DNA of 64,000 nt from assembly GCF_003344865.1 (NCBI RefSeq), contig NZ_CP031165.1, positions 4,345,910 to 4,409,909 of the forward strand, given 5' to 3'. The stretch is from Euzebya pacifica. GTDB taxonomy: Bacteria; Actinomycetota; Nitriliruptoria; Euzebyales; Euzebyaceae. The notes under the pieces were generated by a model, which saw only the letters and a list, made by a program, of their open reading frames with translations, was not told the DNA's origin and did no database searches. Below are positions 50,854-59,502 of the stretch, one piece after another (within the stretch, counting starts at the first letter, position 1; each line of letters begins with the position of its first letter). Position numbers and translations under genes: made by a program.

Positions 50854-52194
50854 CTAGCTGCCGGCCTCCCGCACGGCCCGCTGCCGCTCGCGCTCGTACA
50901 GATCACGATCTGCCGCGTCGAGCAGCTCGGTGGGATCGATGGGCACGTCGGTGGACGCCACACCGGCGCGGAGCCCGACCAGCACCCGGTAGTCGGCGTC
51001 GATGGCGATGGGACTGCCCACCACATCGACGAGCCGGCCGACCACCCTGCGCGCCCGATCGCTGTCGAAATCATCGAGCACCAGCACGAAGTCGCATCCG
51101 CCGAGGTGGGCCAGCAGGTCCCCTCGACGTGCCACGTGGGCCATCCGGCCGGACACGACACGCAGCACGTGCTGGCCGACACGGTGGCCGAACTGCGCGT
51201 TCACCTGCGCCATGCCGTCCAGCCCCATGAAGATCACGGTGCAGCAGTCCCTCTGCTCGGCCTCGATGGCGGCCATCGAGGCGGCCAGGTGGGCCAGGAC
51301 CACGTTGTGTGCGGGCAGGCCCGTCAGCGCATCGCTGCCGGCCGCGCTGGAGAGCTCGTGCTCCCGGCGACGACGACGGAGGGCGAACAGGATGGCCCGC
51401 TCGACCGATGGACCGTCCAGCAGGTGCCGGACCAGGACATCGGCTGCCCCGAGGTCGAGGGCCGCCAGCGCCATGACGGCCGGATGGGTGTCACTGGCCA
51501 CGAGGATCTCGCAGCCCGGCACCCCGAGCCGGGCCTGCCGAAGCGTTGCGAGACCTCGCGGGTCGGTGACGTCGACGTCGACGATCAACAGGTCCACCCC
51601 TCCCCCGCTGGCGGTCAGGTCCACAAGCCCCTCGAGGTTGGTCGTCCGGCTGAAGGTCAGGCGCCAACCGTTGCGGTGTGCAACGTCGGAGATGTGGCGG
51701 TCCAGGGCGGCGTCCGCACGAGCCTCGGCATCCAGGACGGCGATGTGGATGCGGCTGCCCGGTCCAACCGTCAGCGCCGCTCGCCTCTCGACTTCCGGGC
51801 GGGGCCGGTCGACGGCGTTGCGGATGCTGTGGCCGAGGGGATGGTGGCGCGCCTCGAGCTGGTCCTTGCTGATGACGTCGTCCACGCCCAGCCGGACGGC
51901 GAGGCGACGATCGGCCTCTCCTGCCGTCCCGCTCACGACGACGATGGGCACATCGGGGTCGGCGGCACGAAGCGCAGCGATGGTCTCGAGGCCATCGCTG
52001 TCGGGCAGGCCGAGGTCCAGCAGCACCACGTCGGTGCGGTTGTCGGCCAGCTGGCGCACGGCGTGTTGGAGGCTGTGGGCCCACTGCACGACGGGGTTGC
52101 CATCGAGCTGCTCGGCAAGAGCGGCCTCGATCAGGCAACGGTCCGAACCAGCATCTTCCACGACGAGCACTCGGAGTTCGGAAGCGTCGTCCAC
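50854..52194 (-). CDS. Response regulator with degenerate GGDEF domain
   Basis: A 446-residue protein: receiver domain (1-125) with acidic pocket Glu13/Asp14, phospho-acceptor Asp60 (VVLLDLGLP) and a conserved Lys (ISKDQ), a second receiver-like fold (~150-270, LLIVDVDVTDPRGL) and a GGDEF-like domain (~285-446). The signature is GGCDF (from 365), and the substrate/metal block reads MGLDGMAQVNAQFGH where D-x-D-x-FK-x-x-ND is expected, so cyclase activity is unlikely. It may bind GTP or c-di-GMP, or just dimerise. GTG start. Confidence 0.88.
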   Translation of the reverse strand: MDDASELRVLVVEDAGSDRCLIEAALAEQLDGNPVVQWAHSLQHAVRQLADNRTDVVLLDLGLPDSDGLETIAALRAADPDVPIVVVSGTAGEADRRLAVRLGVDDVISKDQLEARHHPLGHSIRNAVDRPRPEVERRAALTVGPGSRIHIAVLDAEARADAALDRHISDVAHRNGWRLTFSRTTNLEGLVDLTASGGGVDLLIVDVDVTDPRGLATLRQARLGVPGCEILVASDTHPAVMALAALDLGAADVLVRHLLDGPSVERAILFALRRRRREHELSSAAGSDALTGLPAHNVVLAHLAASMAAIEAEQRDCCTVIFMGLDGMAQVNAQFGHRVGQHVLRVVSGRMAHVARRGDLLAHLGGCDFVLVLDDFDSDRARRVVGRLVDVVGSPIAIDADYRVLVGLRAGVASTDVPIDPTELLDAADRDLYERERQRAVREAGS

Positions 52195-52309
52195 GGACCG
52201 GAACGTACCCCCGGAACCGCTCGCTGTATCTGCGCACTAAGGCCTAGTGAACCCCGCGCGGGTGGTGTGGTGGGTACGTAGACGATGTCGTCGGACAGGC
52301 GTACGCCGG

Positions 52310-53752
52310 TCAGCTCACGATCTGGTCACCGATCCGGTGGACCCAGATCCGGCTCGTGCCGCCCAGCGACCCGGGAGGACCGGTGACGAGGACGATGACG
52401 TCGCCATAGGCGGCCCAGTTGCCGTCCAGCAGCACGCGTTCGGCGGCCTCCAGCAGCTCCTGCGCCCGGTCCTTCATCGGCACCAGGGCGGCTTCGGTCC
52501 CCCACATCATCGACGTGCGGCGACGGGCCCGGTCCGACGGGGTCAGCCCGACCAGCGGCATCTCCGGACGACACTTGCTGACCAGCTGGACCGACCAGCC
52601 CGTCATCGAGAAGACCACGATGGCGGTGGCCCGGACGTCACGGGCGACCTGCACGGCCGACTGCGACACGACCTTCGGCACGCTCAGCTCGGAGTGGGGC
52701 GGGGGGCTCGGGTGGATCAGGTGTGGGGAACGCTCGGCGACCTCGACGATGCGGGCCATGGTCCGGACGGCCTCGACCGGGAACGCCCCCGCGGCGGTCT
52801 CGCCCGACAGCATCACGGCGTCGGTGCCGTCGAAGATGGCGTTGGCGACATCGCTGGCCTCCGCCCGTGTGGGACGGGGCGAGCTGATCATCGAGTCGAG
52901 CATCTCCGTCGCGGTGATGACGGGGCGCGATTCGGCGTTGGCCTCGGCGATGATCTCCTTCTGGATGGCGGGGACGCGCTCGGGACCGATCTCCACACCC
53001 AGGTCGCCACGCGCGACCATGACCGCGTCGGTGACGTCGATGATGTCGGTCAACCGTTCGATCGCCTCGGGCCGCTCCAGCTTGGCGATGACAGGGGACT
53101 CACCGCCGAGCGCGTGGATCCGGTTGCGCACGTCGATGATGTCGTCGGGTCCCCGGACGAAGGAGAGGGCGACCCAGTCCGCGCCGAGCTCCATGGCGAA
53201 CTTGAGGTCCTCGAGGTCCTTGTCGGTCAGGCACGCGGCGGAGACGGCCACACCCGGCAGGTTCAGGCCCTTGCGGGACTTGGCCACCCCGCCGGCCACG
53301 ACCCGTGCCCGTACCGTGCCGTTCTCGACGCGCGAGGCGACCAGGCGGAGGGAACCGTCGTCGATCAGCAGCAGCGCACCGGGCTCGACGTCATCGGCAA
53401 GCGCGTCGTACACGACGGGAAGGGCCTTGAGCCCTTCGCTCTCGTAGTCCTCGAGCTGCTCGACGCCGGGCAGGAGGTAGACCTCCGAGCCGGTCTCGAT
53501 CTCGAGGCCGTCGTCGGGCATGAGGCCCAGGCGCATCTTGGGACCCTGCAGGTCGGCCAGGGAACCCACGTTGCGGCCCAGACGCGCGCCGAGCTCGAGC
53601 ACGGTCTCGAGGCGACGTGCATGTGTGTCGTGGTCACCGTGGCTGAAGTTCAGCCGGACCACGTCGATACCGGCCTCGATGGCTGCACGCAGCTTCTCGC
53701 GGTCGTCCAGGGCGGGACCAAGGGTGGCGACGATCTTCGCTCGACGAGCCAC
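52310..53752 (-). CDS. pyk: Pyruvate kinase
   Basis: A 480-residue pyruvate kinase converting phosphoenolpyruvate and ADP to pyruvate and ATP, the last step of glycolysis. Motifs: ARRAKIVATLGPA, VVRLNFSHG, ADLQGPKMRLG, SFVRGPDDI, the active-site lysine in VIAKLERPEAIERL, MVARGDLGVEI (Mg ligands) and ATEMLDSMI. The C-terminal allosteric domain is full length. A GAAGGAAG site before the GTG start supports it. Alone on its strand, divergent from the fasciclin gene by 201 bp. Confidence 0.97.
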   Translation of the reverse strand: MARRAKIVATLGPALDDREKLRAAIEAGIDVVRLNFSHGDHDTHARRLETVLELGARLGRNVGSLADLQGPKMRLGLMPDDGLEIETGSEVYLLPGVEQLEDYESEGLKALPVVYDALADDVEPGALLLIDDGSLRLVASRVENGTVRARVVAGGVAKSRKGLNLPGVAVSAACLTDKDLEDLKFAMELGADWVALSFVRGPDDIIDVRNRIHALGGESPVIAKLERPEAIERLTDIIDVTDAVMVARGDLGVEIGPERVPAIQKEIIAEANAESRPVITATEMLDSMISSPRPTRAEASDVANAIFDGTDAVMLSGETAAGAFPVEAVRTMARIVEVAERSPHLIHPSPPPHSELSVPKVVSQSAVQVARDVRATAIVVFSMTGWSVQLVSKCRPEMPLVGLTPSDRARRRTSMMWGTEAALVPMKDRAQELLEAAERVLLDGNWAAYGDVIVLVTGPPGSLGGTSRIWVHRIGDQIVS

Positions 53753-53953
53753 TTGACTTCCTTCATGGGGGGAGATGATTCGGGGCGTGATCAGCCTAGA
53801 GGCTCACCACCTTCGGCGGGATTGTCGACCGAAACAACAATCACGGTCGCGCAGTGAACCACATCGGGCCCATCCGGGGGTGCGCCGGTTCCGAACAGGT
53901 CACGTGGATCCCGCTGTCCGGGGTCCCCCGACTCCCGAACACGAGGACCTCCC

Positions 53954-54745
53954 ATGCGCACACGTTCCGTCCGTCTCCTGCTTGGCCTGCTTGCCGGCCT
54001 CCTGATCCTGCCTGCCTCCGGTGCGGCGGCCCAGGACTCCACCACCATCTGCGACACCGACGCGTTGGTCGAAGCCGTCCAGAGCGGTGCGGAGGAAGGC
54101 ACGCTGGAGGGCATGGCCGACGACCCCGTTGGCACCGCCGCGTCCAGCAACCCCGTCCTGACCACCCTCGTCACGGCCGTGTCGGAAGCCGGACTGGTCG
54201 ACACCCTCAACTCCGCTGAGGCCCTCACGGTCTTCGCCCCCACCGACTGCGCCTTCGCCGCCCTGGACGCTGCGACGCTCGAGGCCGCCCTGGCCGACCC
54301 CACCGGTCTGCTGACCCAGGTCCTCGGCTTCCACGTCATCGCCGGCGAGCAGATCGCCTCCGCCGACCTGTCCGGGGACTACGAGACCTTCACCGGCGAG
54401 ACCATCACCATCAACGGCACCGACGTGGACGGCCAGGCGACGATCGTCGTCCCCGACGTCCAGACCGCCAACGCCACCGTGCACCTCATCGACACCGTGA
54501 TGCTGCCGCCGAGCGTGACCGAGGCCGCGCAGACCGACGCCGCCCCGACCGACGCCGCCCCGACCGAGGCCGCTGACGAGGCGACCGAGGATGCCGCGAC
54601 CACCGACGACGGCGCTGCCCCCACCGGCGGCGTGGCCACCGGTGCCGGCGGGACCGCCGACTCCAGCACCACCCTTCCGTTCGTGGCCATGGGCCTGCTG
54701 GCCAGCCTTGCCGCTGTCGGCTTCGTGGTCCGCCGCCGCGTCTGA
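53954..54745 (+). CDS. Fasciclin-domain surface protein
   Basis: A 263-residue exported protein. Signal peptide 1-26 ([20 protein letters not shown]), a single fasciclin (FAS1) domain about 62-170 with [14 protein letters not shown] and [11 protein letters not shown] and the final [11 protein letters not shown], a low-complexity Ala/Thr/Asp linker, and a C-terminal TM helix with a basic RRRV tail. FAS1 domains mediate adhesion. The end looks like a sortase-type sorting signal but with LPF instead of LPxTG. The next gene is a sortase, so it may be its substrate. Confidence 0.9.
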   Translation: MRTRSVRLLLGLLAGLLILPASGAAAQDSTTICDTDALVEAVQSGAEEGTLEGMADDPVGTAASSNPVLTTLVTAVSEAGLVDTLNSAEALTVFAPTDCAFAALDAATLEAALADPTGLLTQVLGFHVIAGEQIASADLSGDYETFTGETITINGTDVDGQATIVVPDVQTANATVHLIDTVMLPPSVTEAAQTDAAPTDAAPTEAADEATEDAATTDDGAAPTGGVATGAGGTADSSTTLPFVAMGLLASLAAVGFVVRRRV

Positions 54746-54865
54746 CGCCACACGCGTTCGCCGCGCCCCCTGCCCCGGTTCGGGTGACGACACGTCATCG
54801 GGCCGGGGCAGGCTCGCGTCCGGGCCCCCACGCGGAGGCCCCCACCCATCGCCGAGGACGACACG

Positions 54866-55870
54866 ATGCCCCACTCTCGACGCCTGGTCACCGGCTTGGT
54901 GGCCTCGGCCGCAGCCACCGCAGCGTTGCACCGATACCGCAGGAACCGTCGTGCCGAGCCGCAGCCGTCCGGCACGGCGGCCGCCACGACACCGGAGGAA
55001 CCCTCCGACGACGAGGTGGACACGATCGATGCACGTGAGGTCGGTCCCGCCGAGGCGCCACTCCGGGTCGAAACGCCTGGCGGCGTGACGGCGAACGTGA
55101 CGTCCGATGGTCCGCGCCGTCGGATGGTCAGGGCTGCCGCCGGGTCGGTCTCGTTGCTCTCCCTGGTTGCCCTGCTCGTCGTGGCGCTCTCCACCCTCGC
55201 ACCGGGCTCATCGGCCGGGGACGAGGCCGGCGAGATGCTGGTCGGCACCGCGCTCGACAACGGGACCCGACTGCCCACACCCGACGCCGTCCGGACGACG
55301 CCTCCCGCCGACGCACCGTCGCCCTCCTCGACCGACCCGACCCCGACAACCGATCCGGCCCCGACAACCGATCCGGCGCCGACGACCGGCGACCCGATCG
55401 ACCGAGCAGACCCCACCAGGGTGTCCATCCCCGCCATCGACGTCGATGCCTCGGTCATCCCCCTCGGCGTCACCGGCGGGGTGCTCGACGTCCCACAGGA
55501 CTTCGCCCGCACCGGATGGTGGCAGGCCGGCCCCGAACCGGGTGAGGCCGGGCCTGCGGTGATCGTGGGACACGTGGACTCCTACCGCGGGCCCGCGGTG
55601 TTCCACCGGCTGCGCGAGCTGCGCGCCGGGGACGAGATCACCGTCGATCGCGTCGACAGCTCCTCTGCCACGTTCGCGGTGCGCAGCGTCATGCGGGTGG
55701 CCAAGGATGCCTTCCCCACCGACGTGGTCTACGGCGACACCGACGGCCCGTGGCTGCGCCTGATCACCTGCGACGGCGACTTCGCCGACGGCAGCTACCT
55801 GGGCAACCTCATCGTCAACGCCGAACTCCTCGTCGAACGGCCGGCGGACACCGCGGGTATCCAGGCCTGA
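54866..55870 (+). CDS. Class F sortase
   Basis: A 334-residue sortase. N-terminal short hydrophobic stretch (8-22), a clear TM helix (~93-113), a Thr/Pro/Asp linker (~140-180) and the catalytic barrel (~185-330) with His236 in VIVGHVDSY and Cys302 in RLITCDGDF. The catalytic Arg normally found in an RYxxN-like motif after the Cys is not seen (GSYLGNLIVNA). Class F/E sortases join surface proteins to peptidoglycan. Placed between the fasciclin protein and a CWB2 protein, it fits a cell-surface cluster. Confidence 0.85.
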   Translation: MPHSRRLVTGLVASAAATAALHRYRRNRRAEPQPSGTAAATTPEEPSDDEVDTIDAREVGPAEAPLRVETPGGVTANVTSDGPRRRMVRAAAGSVSLLSLVALLVVALSTLAPGSSAGDEAGEMLVGTALDNGTRLPTPDAVRTTPPADAPSPSSTDPTPTTDPAPTTDPAPTTGDPIDRADPTRVSIPAIDVDASVIPLGVTGGVLDVPQDFARTGWWQAGPEPGEAGPAVIVGHVDSYRGPAVFHRLRELRAGDEITVDRVDSSSATFAVRSVMRVAKDAFPTDVVYGDTDGPWLRLITCDGDFADGSYLGNLIVNAELLVERPADTAGIQA

Positions 55871-55901
55871 TCGCGGCCGGCCCGTAACGATCGGTGGACC
55901 T

Positions 55902-55929
55902 CGGACGTGTACTGCGACGACACCGTCCG
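55902..55929 (+). promoter_or_regulatory. Stem-loop upstream of a CWB2 gene
   Basis: CGGACG-TGT / ACA-C-CGTCCG with a 9-base loop, 24 bp before the ATG at 55953. Like the dyads before the other CWB2 genes one arm carries an unpaired base. Confidence 0.4.
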
Positions 55930-55952
55930 TTCGTCCCGAAGGCTCCGCCCCG

Positions 55953-58565
55953 ATGTCCAAGCCAGCGCTGCTGCTGTCGATCCTGCTGATCGCCACCCTC
56001 CTGTCCCCCGCCCCCACCACCGCGCAGGATGCCGCGTCCAACGACGCTGCCGAGCCGTTCTCCTCGGCGAACATGTCCCACATCGACAACCTCGCCTACC
56101 GTGTCCTCGACCGGGCGGAGACCACGATCCCCTACGGCACCGACATCGAGTTCGCCACCCTCGACGGCGGGTCGGGTCGCACCATCCGCCTGGAGGGGCC
56201 GACGCGGATCGAGACGGCAGCGGCCATCTCCGCCGACACCTACCTCGCCGCGGACGACGTGGTCATCGCCACGGCGTACACCTACGCCGACGCGCTGGCT
56301 GGGGCCCCGTTGGCCGGGCTGCTGCGCGCACCGATCCTGCTGACCACCGTCGAGGAGGTGCCCGCGGCCACCATGGCCGAGATCACCCGGCTGGGTGCCC
56401 GTCGCGCCGTCGTGCTGGGTGGCGAGGCCGCCGTGTCCGCGGCGGTGCTGGACCAGCTCACGGCGGCCGGCCTGTCCGTGGAGCGCATCGAGGGCTCCAA
56501 CCGGTTCGGCACGGCAGCCGCCATCGCCGAACGGGTGACCGGTGCCGGGGAGTTCCTCCTGGCCGTCGGCGAGGACACCGACCCCGAGCGGGGCTGGGAG
56601 ACGGCCCTGGCCGCCGCGTCGCTCGGTGCCGCCCACGACATCCCCCTGCTGCTGCTCGGCGAGGACCGGCTGCCCGAGGAGACCGCCGCCGTCCTGGCTG
56701 CCAGCGCCCCGACCGACCCGGTGACCGGCCAGGGGCCAGCCATCCCCGGTGCAAGCGGCGATCCCGCGGCCCTGACGGTCGTCGGGACGACCGGTCAGGT
56801 CAGCGAGGCCGTGGTCACCGAGGCCGAGGAGGCCGCCGGTGGCGCCACGTCGACGCGTATCGAGGGTGACGACGTGCACGATGTCGCTGCTGCCGTCGCG
56901 GCCGAGTCCTTCGCCCGCGGGGCCATCCGCGCCCGTGCCCATGTCGCCACCAGCCGTGCGTTCGCCGACGGCCTGACCACCGCGGCAGCCATCGGCAAGA
57001 CCGGCGGTGTGCTGTACCTGGTCGATGGCCTCGACATCGCTGCCACCCCGCAGGCCGGGGTTGCCCTCGCCGACGCGACGGTCGGCGCGCTGCGCCTCGC
57101 CGGCGGTACCTCGGCGATCGACGCCGAGGCCGCCGACACCCTGTCCGCGCTGGTCGCCGACCGGGACGGTTCGCTGCAGGACTACGCCATCGCGGGAGCG
57201 GAGTACAACGGCCTGCAGATCGCCGACATCGCCGACCCCGAACACACCGAGATCGTCGCCTACTACGACTGCGTGACCGTGCAGGGCGACACCCAGGTGT
57301 TCAGCCGTGACGGCCGCACCTTCACGACCTTCACCTCCGAGGACACCTCCAACCTGGACCACCGCTCGGACTGCGTGCGCAGCGCCGTCGCGGCCGGCGA
57401 CATCACCTTCGTCGACGAGGTCGGCGGTGGCGAGGACGAGGACCAGCCCGACGGGACGCCCGACGACCTGACCCCCGGCTACGGGACCTACGTCATCGAG
57501 CTGACCAACCCCTACGAGCCCACCTACGCCGGGTTCATCCCCGTCCCCGAGGGCTCCCACAACATGACGGTGCACCCGTCCGGCGACTACGCCTACAACT
57601 CCAACTCCTCCCTCATCACCAACCCGGTGACCTCGGGGGGCGAGGAGAGCACCTACATCGAGTACTACGACATCTCCGACCTCTCGGCCATCACGCGCCT
57701 CGGGCAGCTCGACATGCCGGTGCTGCCGGGTCTGGGGACGGAGTCCCACGACATCACCTTCTCCGCCGACGGCACCCGGGCGTACTCCGCGGCCCTGTCC
57801 AACACGGTGATCATCAACACCGAGGACCCTGCCAACCCCGAGGTCATCTCCAACTTCGTGGACCCGGCCATCAACGTCGAGCACCAGGCCGACCCGGTGA
57901 CCGTGACCGACAGCGACGGCAACGAGCGCACGCTGCTGATCGTCGAGGACGAGCTCGCGGGCGCTGCCGGCAACGGGTTCTGCCCCGGTGGCGGCATGCA
58001 CATCTACGACATCACCGGCGACAACGAGCTGGACCCGCAGACCCACAAGGTGGGGACCTACTTCATCCCCGACTTCCGTCCCGCCGGCACCGGATCGGGC
58101 CAGGGCGAGGCCCTGACCTGCACCGCCCACGTGTTCCGCATCTACCCCGAGCAGGGCATCGTCACCATCGCTTGGTACAACGCCGGCGTGTGGGTGCTGG
58201 ACATCAACGGCCTGGCCGACGGCGCGACGAACCCGACGTCGATGCCCATCGAGACCCTCGGCTTCTTCTACTTTTCCAACTCCGACACGTGGTCGTTCAA
58301 GACCAACACGTTCGAGGAGGACGGGTCCTTCTACGGCTACGGCAACGACATCAACCGCGGGCTGGACGTCTACCGGTTCGACGCCTCCGTCGACACCGCA
58401 ACCGAGGAGTTCGGCGCGTCCTTCGCGGGCCGCTGGGTCAACCAGCCCACCGCCATCACGATGGCGCAGCGAGCGCTGCTGGCCAACGGCTACGCGCTGG
58501 GCGAGCAGGCGGCGCCCCGCTGTCTGATCTTGAGCGAGCAGAGCTTGAGCGAGCAAGGCATCTGA
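55953..58565 (+). CDS. Secreted protein with N-terminal CWB2 repeats and LVIVD-like beta-propeller
   Basis: An 870-residue exported protein. Signal peptide 1-25; CWB2 module at ~75-400 (RLEGPTRIETAAAISA, RIEGSNRFGTAAAIAE, RIEGDDVHDVAAAVAA), so at the N-terminus, unlike the other CWB2 proteins here. Residues ~405-860 look like an LVIVD-type beta-propeller: DYAIAGAEYNGLQIADIADP, EGSHNMTVHPSGDYAYNSNS, TESHDITFSADGTRAYSAAL and AWYNAGVWVLDINGLADG. Several His, Asp and Cys pairs could bind metal. The extreme C-terminus carries a short repeat (LSEQSLSEQ). Follows the sortase gene. Confidence 0.85.
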   Translation: MSKPALLLSILLIATLLSPAPTTAQDAASNDAAEPFSSANMSHIDNLAYRVLDRAETTIPYGTDIEFATLDGGSGRTIRLEGPTRIETAAAISADTYLAADDVVIATAYTYADALAGAPLAGLLRAPILLTTVEEVPAATMAEITRLGARRAVVLGGEAAVSAAVLDQLTAAGLSVERIEGSNRFGTAAAIAERVTGAGEFLLAVGEDTDPERGWETALAAASLGAAHDIPLLLLGEDRLPEETAAVLAASAPTDPVTGQGPAIPGASGDPAALTVVGTTGQVSEAVVTEAEEAAGGATSTRIEGDDVHDVAAAVAAESFARGAIRARAHVATSRAFADGLTTAAAIGKTGGVLYLVDGLDIAATPQAGVALADATVGALRLAGGTSAIDAEAADTLSALVADRDGSLQDYAIAGAEYNGLQIADIADPEHTEIVAYYDCVTVQGDTQVFSRDGRTFTTFTSEDTSNLDHRSDCVRSAVAAGDITFVDEVGGGEDEDQPDGTPDDLTPGYGTYVIELTNPYEPTYAGFIPVPEGSHNMTVHPSGDYAYNSNSSLITNPVTSGGEESTYIEYYDISDLSAITRLGQLDMPVLPGLGTESHDITFSADGTRAYSAALSNTVIINTEDPANPEVISNFVDPAINVEHQADPVTVTDSDGNERTLLIVEDELAGAAGNGFCPGGGMHIYDITGDNELDPQTHKVGTYFIPDFRPAGTGSGQGEALTCTAHVFRIYPEQGIVTIAWYNAGVWVLDINGLADGATNPTSMPIETLGFFYFSNSDTWSFKTNTFEEDGSFYGYGNDINRGLDVYRFDASVDTATEEFGASFAGRWVNQPTAITMAQRALLANGYALGEQAAPRCLILSEQSLSEQGI
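58529..58555 (+). repeat. Two 12-bp direct repeats at the gene end
   Basis: cttgagcgagca at 58529-58540 and 58544-58555, 15 bp apart, encoding the last SEQ units of the propeller protein; the stop follows 8 bp later. Confidence 0.8.
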
Positions 58566-58596
58566 CGGTTGCCGACCGGCGCTGGCCCCGATGGGG

Positions 58597-59478
58597 TCAG
58601 CGCTGGTCGTACCAGGTGGCCAGCGGGACGTCCGCGCCCAGCCAGTCCACCAGCAGGTGATGGGCGATGGAGACGTCGGGCGGCACGAACGCCCGGCCCT
58701 CCTCCATCGCGGTCACGAGCCCCTCGCGCGAGAACCAGTGGGCCTCGGCGATCTCGTCCTCGAGGACCATCTCCGTCGACGTGGCGGTCGCCGTGAACCC
58801 CAGCATCAGGCTGGCCGGGAAGGGCCACGGCTGGGAGGAGTGGTAGGCGACGTCGGTGACGGGCACGCCGACCTCCTCCATGATCTCCCGTGCGACGGCG
58901 GCCTCGAGGGACTCACCCGGATCGACGAAGCCGGCCAGGACGCTGTACCGCCCGGGTGGCCACATGGGCTGGCGCCCCAGCAGGATTCGGTCGTCGGCGT
59001 CGACGACCCGCATGATCACCGCCGGTTCGAGGCGGGGGAACTGCTCGGTGTCCTCGGCGGTGCAGCGGAGCACACGCCCGTCCGCCCGAGGCTCCAACGT
59101 GCCCCCGCAACGGCTGCAGAACCGGTGCCGTACCCGCCACTGGCCGAACCCGAGGGCACCGAGCACCACCGAGGGATCCTCGACGGTGACCAGCGCGGCA
59201 CGCGGGTCCTGGAAGCGGCCGAACAACGCGATGGCCTCGGCGTCGGTGGCCATGTCCAGCACGATCGCCACGGCCCGTCCGGCCAGCACCGGCGCGGTCA
59301 ACGTGCCCGGGTCGACGCCGTCGGGCAGGCCCCGGCGAATGGCGGCCCGGCCGTCGGTTCGCACCGCCACGACCATCGTCGCCTCGTCGGCGAGGGCATC
59401 CAGCGCGGCCGCCGCTGACCCGCCGGGTTCGGCGTGTTCCGAGGCCAGCAAGGCGTCGCCGCCGTCGGCGCCGCTCAT
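58597..59478 (-). CDS. nudC: NAD(+) diphosphatase (NudC-type Nudix hydrolase)
   Basis: A 293-residue Nudix enzyme splitting NADH/NAD to NMN(H) and AMP; NudC also decaps NAD-capped RNA. Features: zinc-ribbon CSRCGG with a third Cys139, EPAVIMRVVDADDRILLGRQ, the Nudix box around GFVDPGESLEAAVAREIMEE (183-202) and the NudC-specific SQPWPFPASLMLGF. A fourth zinc cysteine is not present, a variation common in actinobacterial members. It is convergent with the propeller gene and 24 bp upstream of the ABC permease. Confidence 0.93.
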   Translation of the reverse strand: MSGADGGDALLASEHAEPGGSAAAALDALADEATMVVAVRTDGRAAIRRGLPDGVDPGTLTAPVLAGRAVAIVLDMATDAEAIALFGRFQDPRAALVTVEDPSVVLGALGFGQWRVRHRFCSRCGGTLEPRADGRVLRCTAEDTEQFPRLEPAVIMRVVDADDRILLGRQPMWPPGRYSVLAGFVDPGESLEAAVAREIMEEVGVPVTDVAYHSSQPWPFPASLMLGFTATATSTEMVLEDEIAEAHWFSREGLVTAMEEGRAFVPPDVSIAHHLLVDWLGADVPLATWYDQR

Positions 59479-59502
59479 CCCTGCGTCACCTCGCCCACCG
59501 GC

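Noticed and set aside
50854-52194. Calling the receiver/GGDEF protein an active diguanylate cyclase
   Set aside because: GGCDF and loss of the D-x-D and ND residues argue against catalysis.
52247-53857. 536-codon plus-strand frame opposite pyruvate kinase
   Set aside because: Pyruvate kinase motifs are unambiguous on the minus strand; the shadow is Gly/Asp/His-rich with no family.
55815-58556. 913-codon open frame on the minus strand opposite the propeller/CWB2 gene
   Set aside because: Composition is Gly/Val/His/Asp-rich mirror sequence without domains; the plus strand has signal peptide, CWB2 and propeller motifs.
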